From assembly GCF_900104145.1 (NCBI RefSeq), contig NZ_FNLB01000006.1, forward strand, positions 4,156,501 to 4,220,500: a stretch of DNA of 64,000 nucleotides, read 5' to 3'. Origin of the DNA: Pseudovibrio sp. Tun.PSC04-5.I4. GTDB lineage: Bacteria > Pseudomonadota > Alphaproteobacteria > Rhizobiales > Stappiaceae. The notes under the pieces are model-generated. The model worked only from the letters and a program-made list of their open reading frames with translations. It did no database searches and had not been told where the DNA came from. Position numbers and translations under genes: made by a program. This document shows, one piece after another, positions 38,001-45,696 of this stretch; the first letter of the stretch is position 1; every line of letters starts with the position of its first letter.

Positions 38001-39896
38001 AAGTTCTGCAGTTGCGCCAGAAACGCTTTCGGTCAACGTCGCAACGCCAGTGTTCAGCGTATCGACAACCTTCGAGCTTGCCTGTTCTGCAACGTCGCTG
38101 ATGGACTGTACAGATGTGTTGAGTGTGCCAGTGAGGGCAGAGTTTGCCTCATTGATCTGCTCAGTAACAGTAGAGGTTGTGATGACGAGGGTCTGGGCCA
38201 GTTCGGAGCTGGTTTCGGACACACTTGTTGTGAACTCAGAAAGACCATTGGTCAGTGAGGTGTTCAGCTGTGCGTTTGCAGAGTAGATCTGCTGGGTTAC
38301 ATCGGAGGATGTCGTCACCAGAGTCTCGGTCAGCTGAGTACTTGCACCCGTAAACTGCTCTGTAACAGCGCTGACTGTTGTCTCAATGGAGTTGGTCAGC
38401 TCGGAGCCCTGAGCTTCCAGTGCACCCTTCATTGCGTCCGTCTGCTGGGTAATTGTGGCTGACAGTTCAGCGCCAGCTGTTCCCAGTGTTGTGTTGAGTG
38501 CGTCACCGCGCTCTGCAAGGAGTTCGCTGATTTCATTGCCACGGTTGGTGAGGCCATCGACGATTTCAGTGCCGGTTGCAGATAGCGTGCCGGTGATTTC
38601 TTCACTGCGGCTTGCCAGATTATTGACAAGAGCTTCAGAAGTTTCTGAAAGTCGGGTGTTGAGGTCCGTGCCACGCTCGGTGAGATTATCAATGAACGAG
38701 TTTGCGGTGGAGGAGAATGTGTCGTTGATAGAGGACCCGCGTTCCTGAAGCGTTTCAGAAAGCCGGGAGCCAGTGTCAGCCAGTGTTTCGACGAGTTCAG
38801 ATCCGGTTGACGTCAAGCGCTCAACGTAATCGTCGGAGCGCAGGGTCAGCGAGGAGACCATGTCGCTGCCGGCTTCTGTAAAGCTGTCGGTGACTTCTGA
38901 GACGCGGGTTTCGATCTTGCTTGTCATCTGCTCAAGCGTTGCATCGATCGATCCGGTGAGGCGTTCCCGGGCGCGATCTACAGAGGAGGCGAATTCCTCT
39001 GATGTGTTTGCGAGCTGTGATGCAAGGTTTTCGTGAGAGCCGGAGATGGTTTCGCGCACCAGTTCTGCATTGGCCTGAATGGCTTCGCGCTGGCTGACGA
39101 GTTCTTCTACAAGACGGCGGATTTTCAGTTCGTTGTCATTATAGGAGTTCTCCAGAGAAGAGACTTCCTTATGAATCAGAACTTCAAGTTCACTGGCGCG
39201 GGCAATCGCCCGCTCAATACCGTCGCCCATGGCTGCGGCTTCGCGGCGAATAGCCTGACCAACGTTCAAAATGCTTTCTTTGGCAACATCTTCTGGTTCA
39301 GCAAGACGAAGAGCAACCTCTGTCATGCCTCTCGCGACGTTGCGCATTTCCTGCGCACGCCAGAACAGAAGTGCCATGACCCATGCGAACGTAATCGGAA
39401 TAACAATAAGGACAGAGACAAGAACCAGCGTTGGGTTCTCGAATACACCTGCAAAGGAAGAGGATTTTTCCAGCTGAGCTGCGAAAGCTTCCCAGGACAT
39501 TGCAAGGCCAAGACTTGCCCATACAACGGAAACGGCAAATGCGAACCAGAACGGAGCCGCAGATGGTTTGCGTTGCAGAGCAAACATCAATGAGCCGATA
39601 GACTGGCGGTCATCGTTGCTTGCCGTCGGTGGGCGTCCACCTCGACCCCGTTTACGAAGTTGTCTGGGTGCTTGGTTTTCTTCAACCAACTCAGATAGCT
39701 TTTTATCAGAAGGCGGAGGTGTATTCGTCACTTCCTGTGCAGGGCTTGCAGACATTGGTGGTTTGTCCGCGCTCTTGCTTTCCTGATCATTGGATAAAGT
39801 GGTGTCCTGCGGAGCGTTAAAATCAGCCTGAAGGGCTTCTTCTACCGCAGACAGTGCCACTTCCGATGGAGCTTTCGCCTTCGGGGTGTTCGCCAT
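32097..39896 (-). CDS. Giant (2599 aa) membrane-anchored coiled-coil repeat protein
   Basis: N-terminal Pro/Ser-rich cytoplasmic region (1-110), two membrane helices (about 115-135 and 155-178), then about 2200 residues of continuous helical sequence rich in Ser, Thr, Glu and Ala. A Pro-rich linker (about 2380-2440) and a compact C-terminal domain of about 130 residues (from SLSMDIARAVDHETFVDLWERY) follow. Residues 808-1115 are fourteen gap-free copies of a 22-residue unit (consensus ISTTLDSGVGSLSETVNSAT-Q). The 22/11 periodicity explains why such proteins are often labelled apolipoprotein- or kinesin-like. Large relatives occur in Rhizobiales without known function. An envelope-spanning or chromosome/polarity scaffold is conceivable but unproven. 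There are only two cysteines in the repeats (GVCTL, GVCAL). It is monocistronic. Confidence 0.88.
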   Translation of the reverse strand: MANTPKAKAPSEVALSAVEEALQADFNAPQDTTLSNDQESKSADKPPMSASPAQEVTNTPPPSDKKLSELVEENQAPRQLRKRGRGGRPPTASNDDRQSIGSLMFALQRKPSAAPFWFAFAVSVVWASLGLAMSWEAFAAQLEKSSSFAGVFENPTLVLVSVLIVIPITFAWVMALLFWRAQEMRNVARGMTEVALRLAEPEDVAKESILNVGQAIRREAAAMGDGIERAIARASELEVLIHKEVSSLENSYNDNELKIRRLVEELVSQREAIQANAELVRETISGSHENLASQLANTSEEFASSVDRARERLTGSIDATLEQMTSKIETRVSEVTDSFTEAGSDMVSSLTLRSDDYVERLTSTGSELVETLADTGSRLSETLQERGSSINDTFSSTANSFIDNLTERGTDLNTRLSETSEALVNNLASRSEEITGTLSATGTEIVDGLTNRGNEISELLAERGDALNTTLGTAGAELSATITQQTDAMKGALEAQGSELTNSIETTVSAVTEQFTGASTQLTETLVTTSSDVTQQIYSANAQLNTSLTNGLSEFTTSVSETSSELAQTLVITTSTVTEQINEANSALTGTLNTSVQSISDVAEQASSKVVDTLNTGVATLTESVSGATAELSATLTNTTAAVTDQINSANDTLNETMTLGVVSINQSVETAGSALTTTLLTASNEVTEKIITANDNLGATLKDGVETITRTVDGVSGELSQSLDTGVELLSQTVTGSTVAIAETMENGVSNLNESVYNASAQISETLDTSGKSFTASVSGATANITDALEDGVNNLSSVVSTANTQISETLETSASSFTASVSGATANITDALAGGVSSLSETVSDAKSQIFETLDGGVSHLSQTVNSATTQISAALEGGVGDLSETVNSATSQISTALDSGVCTLSETVNSATSQISTTMDSGVGSLSDTVNTATSQIFATLEDGVGNLSETVNTATTQISATLEGGVGDLSETVNSATSQISTALDGGVCALSETVNSAASQISTTMDSGVGNLSDTVNTANTLISTTLESGVGSLNETVNSAASQISTTLDNSVGNLSETVNSATSQISTTLDSGVGSLNAAVSFATSRISTTLDGGVGSLNETVNSANTQLTDTLNLTVTQVAGQFDTANSQLHETLETSISGITEHFSTASTRLSDEILTRGEEINANLSLTSGRLIDTITGRTEEMMGVVDERVTNLDTALRATGEQAADGIANRGREINEAIAIQCTDFIDTLSHRSTEVSEVLRGTGDSIIADLSLRGGDIATRLDETATSLGSTITISGGALADRLGSVSTQIYESITINGAELDQRLAERGAEVAETISTQTSAFKIALESTTADITGALGLRTEELADKLADTGTELAYLIGSRGERVTADLNEIGDRITETLDVRGRALNDGLASRLAELEQVVTENGSDLVQSLDLRSQNLGASFDSRIQTLDATLEERTSNFEQSFDTRAIALTETIESRTTKLTDAVEQGTGIIASTLEEKTQSISKILEDRTDLIAINLSERVEQVGVSLSNRAEKIGEILAERSTTIEETISTSLSTFNQAVGDKVEAAATVISDRAEHLSESLSSGTDRIDQALDARAKQISETLVNRTREIAKAFHDGQTEINEALDSRLEEAGSIIVQQSKNLTDALSEQVAEINVSLGSKVFEVAETLDTRSKALEAILTDRLEAISTTMGDESEKAAGTLTTAMAEATSSLGSESTRVRDLILEVVGQASDRLAQERDLTTEKVVSSVEQLSGTLSKEGERLQEIVSNSIGQARHSLEGEGEKAAAAVTQAMASVRGTLTQESDQVAERVLATVAQAANTMAVESENARAMYSATLAQMSGALTGESDKVRGDLADTIELVTGRLSAESERSKRILAESAEDVRKLLAGETDEVRARVFTTIEEAAGTLSIRVKSVADELLAKAENLNDAFGSRSAELSEIIGKDGSELITAIETRAHDLTSRVNEVQNAILDAVTVKGREVSDRFAQNGLQATRDLVEAGEKIATVIDERSNIATTRLDSSRERMQSDMNVLLNAVATKGHEVAENVTRQGAVATQALTQTIDGIGNTIEDRTRMAVNVMTGTKERLETDVSEILTRLNASNGNLRQILSSASENLSEVEVNLAHRAGEFRTAIDRAVTETEAANATIEVQVGQLRNTTHTVLADAAKIAGRMENQNQLLGQAISDLEATNNHVDSRFTDRRMAIEMVADTLIEKTQGVEQLMANYTETLGDTLEVADDKAREVSGMLRAAAEAATKSVTEQFESMRMTAGMEGQKARDAVRTAHDDILRDMKSTVTEASERFTDATSRMREVARSVHHELEATRSELNAGILALPEEAEASTSALRRIVSEQVKALEELSTIVSRQSSQFDVSTPAEPARVVNAAPAAVSARSQYAGEVAAPTLQQVAASPAKTARMAPAPRRMEAPAPRVMQRAQPAAPTQANGTPKGWISDLLRRASDDEDGMGAAQTPDTSNTRTPQHMVESLNSLSMDIARAVDHETFVDLWERYKRGERDVFTRRLYTLQGQQTFDEIRQKYGRDPEFRGAVERYIQDFEQLLSQVSKSDTDNQLGQTYLTSDTGKVYTMLAHASGRFD
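36552..37475 (-). repeat. Fourteen tandem 66-bp coding repeats
   Basis: 924 bp equal exactly fourteen 66-bp units encoding 22 residues each, without indels. A higher-order period of four units (264 bp) is visible: a 26-base stretch at 36853-36878 recurs exactly at 37117-37142, and units carrying GVC and TTMDSG recur in the same order. This indicates recent block duplication within the gene. Confidence 0.9.
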
Positions 39897-40283
39897 AACT
39901 TGCCTCGCGTCCGTACTCTTTACTCATCGGTCGTCAGCACACTATTTCGCCTTTGTGCCAGCGACGCCGCCGCAAGTGATTGCCAATGCCAGATGGCGCT
40001 CTTTCCCAAACAAGAACGCCGGACAAATCAGAACAAACAATATGACCGTCGAATATTCAGGGGTTCGGTTGTAAAGCACCTTGAACTTCTTGGGCCAAAA
40101 ACAGGGAGTTTCCAGAATCTATTCACCTCGTTAAGATTAACGAGGCATTAAGAATTAGAGGTCCCCACCTTGCAGCTACCCTTAACCTAATGGCACAATC
40201 CGTAGGACTGCACAACAGAAGTTACCGCCATTTGTGGATGCCCCACGATAAGTCACAGGCGGCAATTTTGGGGGGAACTCACT
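39897..40283. other. Divergent intergenic region of giant gene and CTG-start gene
   Basis: About 390 bp with several TTAA half-sites (40131, 40137, 40148 region) and one long dyad at 40126-40145. It should hold promoters for both directions. Short open frames here have no supporting signals. Confidence 0.4.
40126..40145. promoter_or_regulatory. Dyad with paired TTAA motifs
   Basis: CCTCGTTAA and TTAACGAGG flank a two-base centre, a perfect nine-base dyad upstream of both divergent genes. It may be an operator. CtrA sites use TTAA half-sites spaced by about seven bases, so this spacing does not fit CtrA well. Confidence 0.4.
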
Positions 40284-40580
40284 CTGCCTAATCGCGAAAA
40301 ATCACCAGTAGGTTCTATTGCATCTCGTGGACCGAGTCCCACACAAGTCAAATGGTTAAGGCAAGGTCTTAACGAAGCAGGTGGGAAATTACCCCTGTAC
40401 GATGACAGTGGTCGACAGGTGCCTTCTGCAACTGTGCGTGCTTGCATCGCTGCGGGTTGGGCGGAGCCTTGGTTTTCCAACCCATTGAAGCCAGATTGGT
40501 TGGTATGCAAGCTGACTGAAAAGGGGTGGGCGCTTTTGCAAAAGGATGCCGGTTCGAAAAATACTGTTAACCATTTTTAA
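40284..40580 (+). CDS. Small conserved-looking protein with probable CTG start
   Basis: A 98-aa protein with typical coding composition and a balanced amino-acid content: PSPTQVKWLRQGLNEAGGKLPLYD, then VRACIAAGWAEPWFSNPLKP, DWLVCKLTEKGWALLQ. The frame is open from 40206 but contains no ATG, GTG or TTG before the core. The best start is CTG at 40284, six bases after GGGGGGAA (40270-40277). The layout suggests a small winged-helix-like or DNA-associated fold, but I do not recognise a named family. I recall similar proteins beside giant coiled-coil genes in Rhizobiales; this needs a search. Divergent from the giant gene. Confidence 0.65.
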   Translation: MPNREKSPVGSIASRGPSPTQVKWLRQGLNEAGGKLPLYDDSGRQVPSATVRACIAAGWAEPWFSNPLKPDWLVCKLTEKGWALLQKDAGSKNTVNHF

Positions 40581-40859
40581 CAGAGCACCTTGTCAATTTT
40601 AGCGTGTAATGGCACTGAAAGCGGGCAGTCGGTGGGTGAGTCTAGATTTGAATTTGGACGATAAGGGCTTGTTAACCATAAAATAAAAACCTGTGTTTTC
40701 TTTTGGGGAATAGATTCCGTTGCCCATTGGAATTGAGGGGTGGAGTCACTGCAGAGTCATCGTGGTGATAAGTTTTGAGTCATCTTCGCGAATCAACTTC
40801 CCCGGTATCACTATAACTTTGAGTCACCTGGTCCTGTTGGAAGGCGCTACGTAAACTTG

Positions 40860-41228
40860 ATGGTAGAACTACATGGAAATACAAGAGCAATATGCAGGGA
40901 TCACTTCTCATCCGTGACCTTTGATGACCCTGAGTTGCAGGAGGAGATCCTCGAACTATTCAATCAGCAGGTCGAAGACTTCGATTCAACTCTGTCTGAT
41001 GTCGTGACTTCAGAAGTTTTGCGTGGCGTTCTTCATCGCTTCAAGGGATCAGCCCGCGGTGTTGGTGCTTTTGCGCTTGGGGACGCATTGGAGGCAGGGG
41101 AAGCACAGGCTGCAGTGGGAGCTGTTCCCGCGATGGAGCCGATCCGAAATCAAATCGGGTTGGTGAAACTGGATTTGCAGCAGTTGAAGGCTGCGAGCAC
41201 GTTTCTTGCGAAAATTGCGCCACTTTGA
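40860..41228 (+). CDS. Hpt-domain phosphotransfer protein
   Basis: A 122-aa single histidine-phosphotransfer domain. The motif VLHRFKGSARGVGAFALGDALEAGE matches Hpt proteins (HxxKGSA), with the phospho-accepting His about residue 59. The rest is helical, as expected for the four-helix bundle. It would relay phosphate between a hybrid kinase and a response regulator; no partner is adjacent. I use the ATG at 40860; GGAAGG about 15 bases upstream is a distant ribosome-binding site, so translation may be weak or the start slightly different. Confidence 0.8.
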   Translation: MVELHGNTRAICRDHFSSVTFDDPELQEEILELFNQQVEDFDSTLSDVVTSEVLRGVLHRFKGSARGVGAFALGDALEAGEAQAAVGAVPAMEPIRNQIGLVKLDLQQLKAASTFLAKIAPL

Positions 41229-41324
41229 CTATACCCGCTTCAGCAGAAGTTCTTGAATAGCTGCGCGCCTGCCTGTATCTGAAGACAACATAATAAGCCA
41301 ATCAGGGTCGGGACGACTTAAAAT

Positions 41325-41645
41325 ATGCCAAAGATTACTTTCATCACCTCAACAGGTGAAAACCATGAGGTGGATGCTGCTGCCGGTTCTACCGTTATGG
41401 AAAACGCGATTAAGAACATGGTGCCTGGAATTGAAGCTGAATGTGGTGGTGCCTGCGCTTGCGCGACCTGTCACGTTTATGTGGACCCTGCCTGGAGTGG
41501 TAAGACAGGTGAGCCGGAACCAATGGAAGAAGACATGCTGGATTTCGCTCAGGATGTCCGCGATACATCCCGGCTTTCCTGCCAGATCCGAGTCAGTGAT
41601 GAACTCGATGGCCTTGTGGTTCATATTCCAGAGAACCAGAGCTAG
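41325..41645 (+). CDS. [2Fe-2S] ferredoxin, adrenodoxin/FdxB type
   Basis: Electron carrier of 106 aa. Cluster ligands are Cys40, Cys46, Cys49 (pattern C-x5-C-x2-C) and Cys86, with the family block EPEPMEEDMLDFA between them. The adrenodoxin-type spacing suggests a role in Fe-S assembly or in cytochrome P450/oxygenase electron transfer. It stands alone and is followed by a terminator. Confidence 0.93.
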   Translation: MPKITFITSTGENHEVDAAAGSTVMENAIKNMVPGIEAECGGACACATCHVYVDPAWSGKTGEPEPMEEDMLDFAQDVRDTSRLSCQIRVSDELDGLVVHIPENQS

Positions 41646-41668
41646 CCATCTTTTAGCAGTTTGAACTC

Positions 41669-41702
41669 AAAAAGGCTGGTCCATTGGATCAGCCTTTTTT
41701 GT
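41669..41702 (+). terminator. Bidirectional terminator ferredoxin/MFS
   Basis: AAAAAGGCTGGTCC pairs with GGATCAGCCTTTTT (one G-U) around ATT, ending in six T. It lies between convergent genes. Confidence 0.85.
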
Positions 41703-41720
41703 TTGTTTGCAGCGGCTTTC

Positions 41721-42938
41721 TTATTCAGCACCAACAGCTTGTGGCCGTGAACCATTTATCCAAACTGTTTCGTTTCCAGCTTCGGGATGGCGCGGAATCA
41801 TGCGGCTCAGGATCAAGCTCACGACTGCCATGGATGCACCGGCGATAAACACCATGGTTGGGGAGTAAAGCCAGATTGCGCCGAATGCGACCGGAATTAC
41901 GACCGCTGCTATGTGGTTGATGGTGAAATCAACAGCAGAAGTCGGGGCGATATCAGCAGGGTCTGCAATCTTCTGGAAATACGTCTTCATGGCAATCGCC
42001 ATGGCAAAGAATGCATGATCAACCACGTAGAGTGTTCCGGCGACATACACGTTGGTGACGAAGGCGTAGGACAGGAAGACGATGATCAGGCCAGCGTACT
42101 CACAGGTGAGGGCGGTCCGTTCGCCTACTCGGCCGATGAAGGAGCCAATTTTGGGGGCGACATAGATGTTGATGAGGCCATTGATGAGGAATAGGCCAGC
42201 TACTTCATGTACGTCAAAATTAAAGCGTTCCACCATCAAGAAGCCCGCAAACACTGTAAAGATCTGGCGACGTGCTCCACTCATGAAGGTGAGGGCATAG
42301 TACAGCCAGTAGCGTTTGCGTAGGATCAGCTTTTTGTTCTGCTCAACATGGGCTTTGTAATGTGGGAATGCGAAGGCCGCAAAAAGCGTTAGAGCCACAC
42401 TTGCGATGCCGCCAGCAAGGAAGAGATCCTTGTAAGACAGGTCAAATGTCTTCCAGCTCAACATGATCAACCCGTAGATGCACAGGGATACCAGTGAAGA
42501 GACGGAGAGGATTTTGCCCAATAACGCTGGTGCATCTTTTTTAGGAAGCCATTGCAGAGACAAAGACTGTTTCAGTGTCTCATAGTAATGGAAGCCGAAG
42601 GACATGACCAAAGTGGTGGCGTAAAACCCAATGGATGACGGGAAGTAGCCCGTTGCTGCAATGCCAACACCCATCAAAGCCAACGACATAAGTGCGAAGG
42701 TTTGTTCTTTGAAAATCAACAGCATGAAGACGACAGTAAAGGCCAGCAGGCCCGGTATTTCGCGGATTGATTGCTGAATGCCGATTTCCTGACCTGTAAA
42801 GTCAAGTGTGTTTACTGCAAAATTGTTGATGAGGTTCCACCACACAGAAAACGAGAGCTGTGAGGCAACGGTAAGAACCAGCAGGAAAACAAATGGGGAG
42901 CGCCAATCGGCGCGGATTTCTTTAAAGATATTGAACAT
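41721..42938 (-). CDS. MFS transporter
   Basis: Inner-membrane permease of 405 aa with about twelve hydrophobic segments. It is a divergent major facilitator: the segment SLQWLPKKDAPALLGKILSV lies between helices 4 and 5, and a cytoplasmic basic stretch KAHVEQNKKLILRKRYWL joins the two halves. Substrate unknown. The divergent AraC-type gene 106 bp away is a likely regulator. The last residues lie 18 bp before a shared terminator. Confidence 0.8.
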   Translation of the reverse strand: MFNIFKEIRADWRSPFVFLLVLTVASQLSFSVWWNLINNFAVNTLDFTGQEIGIQQSIREIPGLLAFTVVFMLLIFKEQTFALMSLALMGVGIAATGYFPSSIGFYATTLVMSFGFHYYETLKQSLSLQWLPKKDAPALLGKILSVSSLVSLCIYGLIMLSWKTFDLSYKDLFLAGGIASVALTLFAAFAFPHYKAHVEQNKKLILRKRYWLYYALTFMSGARRQIFTVFAGFLMVERFNFDVHEVAGLFLINGLINIYVAPKIGSFIGRVGERTALTCEYAGLIIVFLSYAFVTNVYVAGTLYVVDHAFFAMAIAMKTYFQKIADPADIAPTSAVDFTINHIAAVVIPVAFGAIWLYSPTMVFIAGASMAVVSLILSRMIPRHPEAGNETVWINGSRPQAVGAE

Positions 42939-43044
42939 GAGCTTCGATCTTTTGTTTAACTACGTAATTAAATAAGGGATAACTATATTTACGTGTTAGC
43001 ATTAGTTTGCCAAAAAATATCTCGGTTTCGCCAAAGGTATCCTG

Positions 43045-43827
43045 ATGTCAATTCATGCGGATGTTTACACACTTCCCCAACATGAGCTTTCGCAACCTAT
43101 TGTTGCCTATGCGGTGGAAATGCCGCGCGGCGAGCAAGGTGAAGCCCATTCTCATTCTCGGGGGCAGTTGGTCCATATTGTCAAGGGAGCCACGACTGTC
43201 TTCACAGAAGAGGGGACATTTGTTGCTCCACCCGAGCGGGCGGTTTGGGTTCCCGGTGGAATGGCCCATAGAACCGTCTATCCGGTCAAAACGCAGTTTC
43301 GCAGCCTGTATATGCGGGAGGACCTGCTGGGTTCGCTTTCGCCGGACCCTGTGGTGATACAGGTAACGCCGCTTTTGAAGGAGCTTATTCAGGAGTTGAT
43401 GGCTGCCCCGCGTGATTATGCTTTGGATGGTCCTACGGCTCGAATTGCTGAAGTCATTCTGGATCAATTGCAGAGCTTGCCGGATGCGCCGTTGCAGCTA
43501 CCTATGCCCGTTCATCATGAACATTTGAAAGCGCTTTGCCGGTCTATCATTTCTTGTCCGGCTCATTTGCCAAGTCTGGCGGATGCGGCAGAGAGGACGT
43601 TGATGTCTCAAAGGACATTTGAGCGGCGCTTTTTTGCTGAAACAGGCTGGAGCTATCGGAAATGGTGCGGGCAAGCAAAGCTGTTTCGCGCGCTGGAGTT
43701 GCTCTCAATTGGGTACAGTGTTGGTGATGTTGCCCATAAACTGGGGTATGAGGGAGCAAGCCCGTTTATCTCGCAGTTTCGCAAGGCTTTTGGCACGACA
43801 CCGGGCAAATATTTCAAACCTCAATAG
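43045..43827 (+). CDS. AraC-family regulator with N-terminal cupin
   Basis: Transcription factor of 260 aa. The N-terminal AraC-type cupin has HSHSRGQLVHIVKG and VWVPGGMAHRTVYP. The C-terminal double helix-turn-helix has LADAAERTLMSQRTFERRFFAETGWSYRKW and VAHKLGYEGASPFISQFRKAFGTTPGKYF, the AraC signature. It is divergent from an MFS transporter gene, so an efflux or uptake regulon is likely. The effector is unknown. Confidence 0.9.
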   Translation: MSIHADVYTLPQHELSQPIVAYAVEMPRGEQGEAHSHSRGQLVHIVKGATTVFTEEGTFVAPPERAVWVPGGMAHRTVYPVKTQFRSLYMREDLLGSLSPDPVVIQVTPLLKELIQELMAAPRDYALDGPTARIAEVILDQLQSLPDAPLQLPMPVHHEHLKALCRSIISCPAHLPSLADAAERTLMSQRTFERRFFAETGWSYRKWCGQAKLFRALELLSIGYSVGDVAHKLGYEGASPFISQFRKAFGTTPGKYFKPQ

Positions 43828-43828
43828 G

Positions 43829-45532
43829 TTATCTAGATCCGCTGCATGCACGGATGAAATCGCGGACTGGCTTGGCGCTGCCTTTTAGGCTCACGTTGTA
43901 GGTGGCATATCCAGCCAGATTGATTTTGAGTTCGGTGTCTCTTGCCATACGGTTCCACAGGGATGAGCCGTTGTTCAGGAAGAGGAGTGGCAACGGTACT
44001 CCAGATTCGGGTTCCAGCGCACTGCCAACACCTACAAAACTTTCGGTGAAGCGACGTGTGTTTAGGGAGATCAGAAGACTGTCGCCCTCCTTCAGGTCTG
44101 GCACTGTTTGTTGAAACATGATCTCCACATCTCCACTACCCGCCAAGCAGCGGGCATAGAAGTCTATGTCGTCGGTTTCCGGAACTCCATGCACCAGTAC
44201 GGCGCCTTTGTCACCCTCTCCGACTGGCAGACCAGCTACCCACACGTATGAACCATCATAGCCATTCAGAGAGGCTTTCTCTTTGGAGAATCTATCTAGG
44301 TTCGGGACCAGGTCTTGCGTGATCAGGTCCGCGTTTTGTTCATGGAAAACAAAGTGCTGGGCGGTGTTGCCACTGCGATTGAGTGCGCAGGAAAAGTTGA
44401 AAGGCGTATACAGGCCCTGATTTTGGTAGAGGCCGCGCCCGGCGAGCTTGTCGCCTGTGCGAACCAGAACAGGTTTCTGGTTCATCTGCGTGTTGTTGAA
44501 TGTGCCGAGGCCTAGATACACTGGCGGCAATTCAGAGAGGGAGAGTTTACTGGCGATAATCTTGCTACCAAGCTTTGAACAGGCTCTGCGTGCTTTCCAA
44601 AGAGGTTCTGCAACGCTGGTGGTTTGCTCATCTGGTGGGGCGAGCAAGCTGTTTTCCAGCGGAGGCAGATCTTGCGCCACAACCTGTGTTGGTGGTGTTG
44701 CTTTAGGAGAGCTGCTGTCTTGCTTCAGCTTGTAATAACATGCCTTTCTTGCATTGGGGGCAGGGTCGCCAAACGTTCCTGTTCTGCAGTGAACATCCCC
44801 TTTGCCGCTCTTTTCATAGAATGCGCCGGGTTTGCCGAAGCGAACTGTTGTTGGATATGGCAGTTCGCAGACTTGGAACTCCAATGCACATTTACGCCAG
44901 CCATCACTGGTGAATTCTGGCAATTGAGGGATTGGTGTAATTAACCCACCTGAGCTCGCAGCCTGTACGCGCCGTTTGAGTGAGGATGAACTGGCACTCA
45001 CTTTTTTATCTGATTTGGGAGCGTAAGGCTTGTTGCCAAGGTAGAAGATGCCAGCGCAGCCTTTATCTGTCCAAAGATGGGACGGCACAACGCCCCAGCT
45101 TTCGTTCAGTTTACACAGCGCCGTTGAGGTTTGACGCAGCAGTTGAACGTAATTCCGGTTAGCATTGGAGACGCGGCATTTGGTGTATTGGGCATTGTTT
45201 GAGGAGCAGACCACCACGTTGGTGTTGTCCAGCCCGTCAGGTGTGTTCGTGATATGGTTGGCAGTTGACGGGCGATGGGTTGGGTCGCTGCGGTGGACGT
45301 TTTTGCCCTCCGCATTTTCCGTCAATGTATTGGTCAGGCAATCAATAAACTCCGGGCTATCCAAAGATGCGTCGGTTTTATCGAGGCAGCTTTCAATGAT
45401 GAGCGCCGGGATGAGGGTATTGAGTGCAGGTATTGACGCGCCGAATGCTGAAGGTGCAACAACTGTTCCCAGTAGAAACAGGCTGCACCCGGCTATTAGT
45501 GCGGGAGTGCGCCTAAACATTGATTTGCTCAT
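43829..45532 (-). CDS. Secreted protein with DUF3011-like and a second Cys-rich module
   Basis: A 567-aa exported protein. The ATG at 45530-45532 gives a clean signal peptide (FRRTPALIAGCSLFLLGTVV, APSAFGA); the longer frame to 45622 hides it. Residues about 105-166 fit the DUF3011 pattern: V-C-S...Y-x-C-x-V...Q-L-L-R-Q-T-S...C...W...LWTDKGC. Residues about 211-268 form a second Cys-rich module (WRKCALE, VRFGK, FGDPAPNARKACYYK) resembling small modules of secreted glycan-active proteins. About 300 unassigned residues follow. Function unknown. A cell-surface or glycan-binding role is inferred from the modules. Confidence 0.72.
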   Translation of the reverse strand: MSKSMFRRTPALIAGCSLFLLGTVVAPSAFGASIPALNTLIPALIIESCLDKTDASLDSPEFIDCLTNTLTENAEGKNVHRSDPTHRPSTANHITNTPDGLDNTNVVVCSSNNAQYTKCRVSNANRNYVQLLRQTSTALCKLNESWGVVPSHLWTDKGCAGIFYLGNKPYAPKSDKKVSASSSSLKRRVQAASSGGLITPIPQLPEFTSDGWRKCALEFQVCELPYPTTVRFGKPGAFYEKSGKGDVHCRTGTFGDPAPNARKACYYKLKQDSSSPKATPPTQVVAQDLPPLENSLLAPPDEQTTSVAEPLWKARRACSKLGSKIIASKLSLSELPPVYLGLGTFNNTQMNQKPVLVRTGDKLAGRGLYQNQGLYTPFNFSCALNRSGNTAQHFVFHEQNADLITQDLVPNLDRFSKEKASLNGYDGSYVWVAGLPVGEGDKGAVLVHGVPETDDIDFYARCLAGSGDVEIMFQQTVPDLKEGDSLLISLNTRRFTESFVGVGSALEPESGVPLPLLFLNNGSSLWNRMARDTELKINLAGYATYNVSLKGSAKPVRDFIRACSGSR

Positions 45533-45696
45533 GGCATCGCCTCTGTTAGCTCGTTGGGTGCATACATTGCCTAACGCAGCCAGCTTGCGCCCAGCTTGGC
45601 TGGAGATCTGTGAGCGCGTCAAAAATTAAAGTGACTGCCAGTCTAGTTTGAAATTTGTGGCGTTGGGAGAGCTAAATCGCACAGGTTGTGCATTTA

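Noticed and set aside
40131..40150. CtrA binding site
   Set aside because: TTAA motifs are present, but the spacing is two bases rather than about seven. The dyad is reported without naming a protein.
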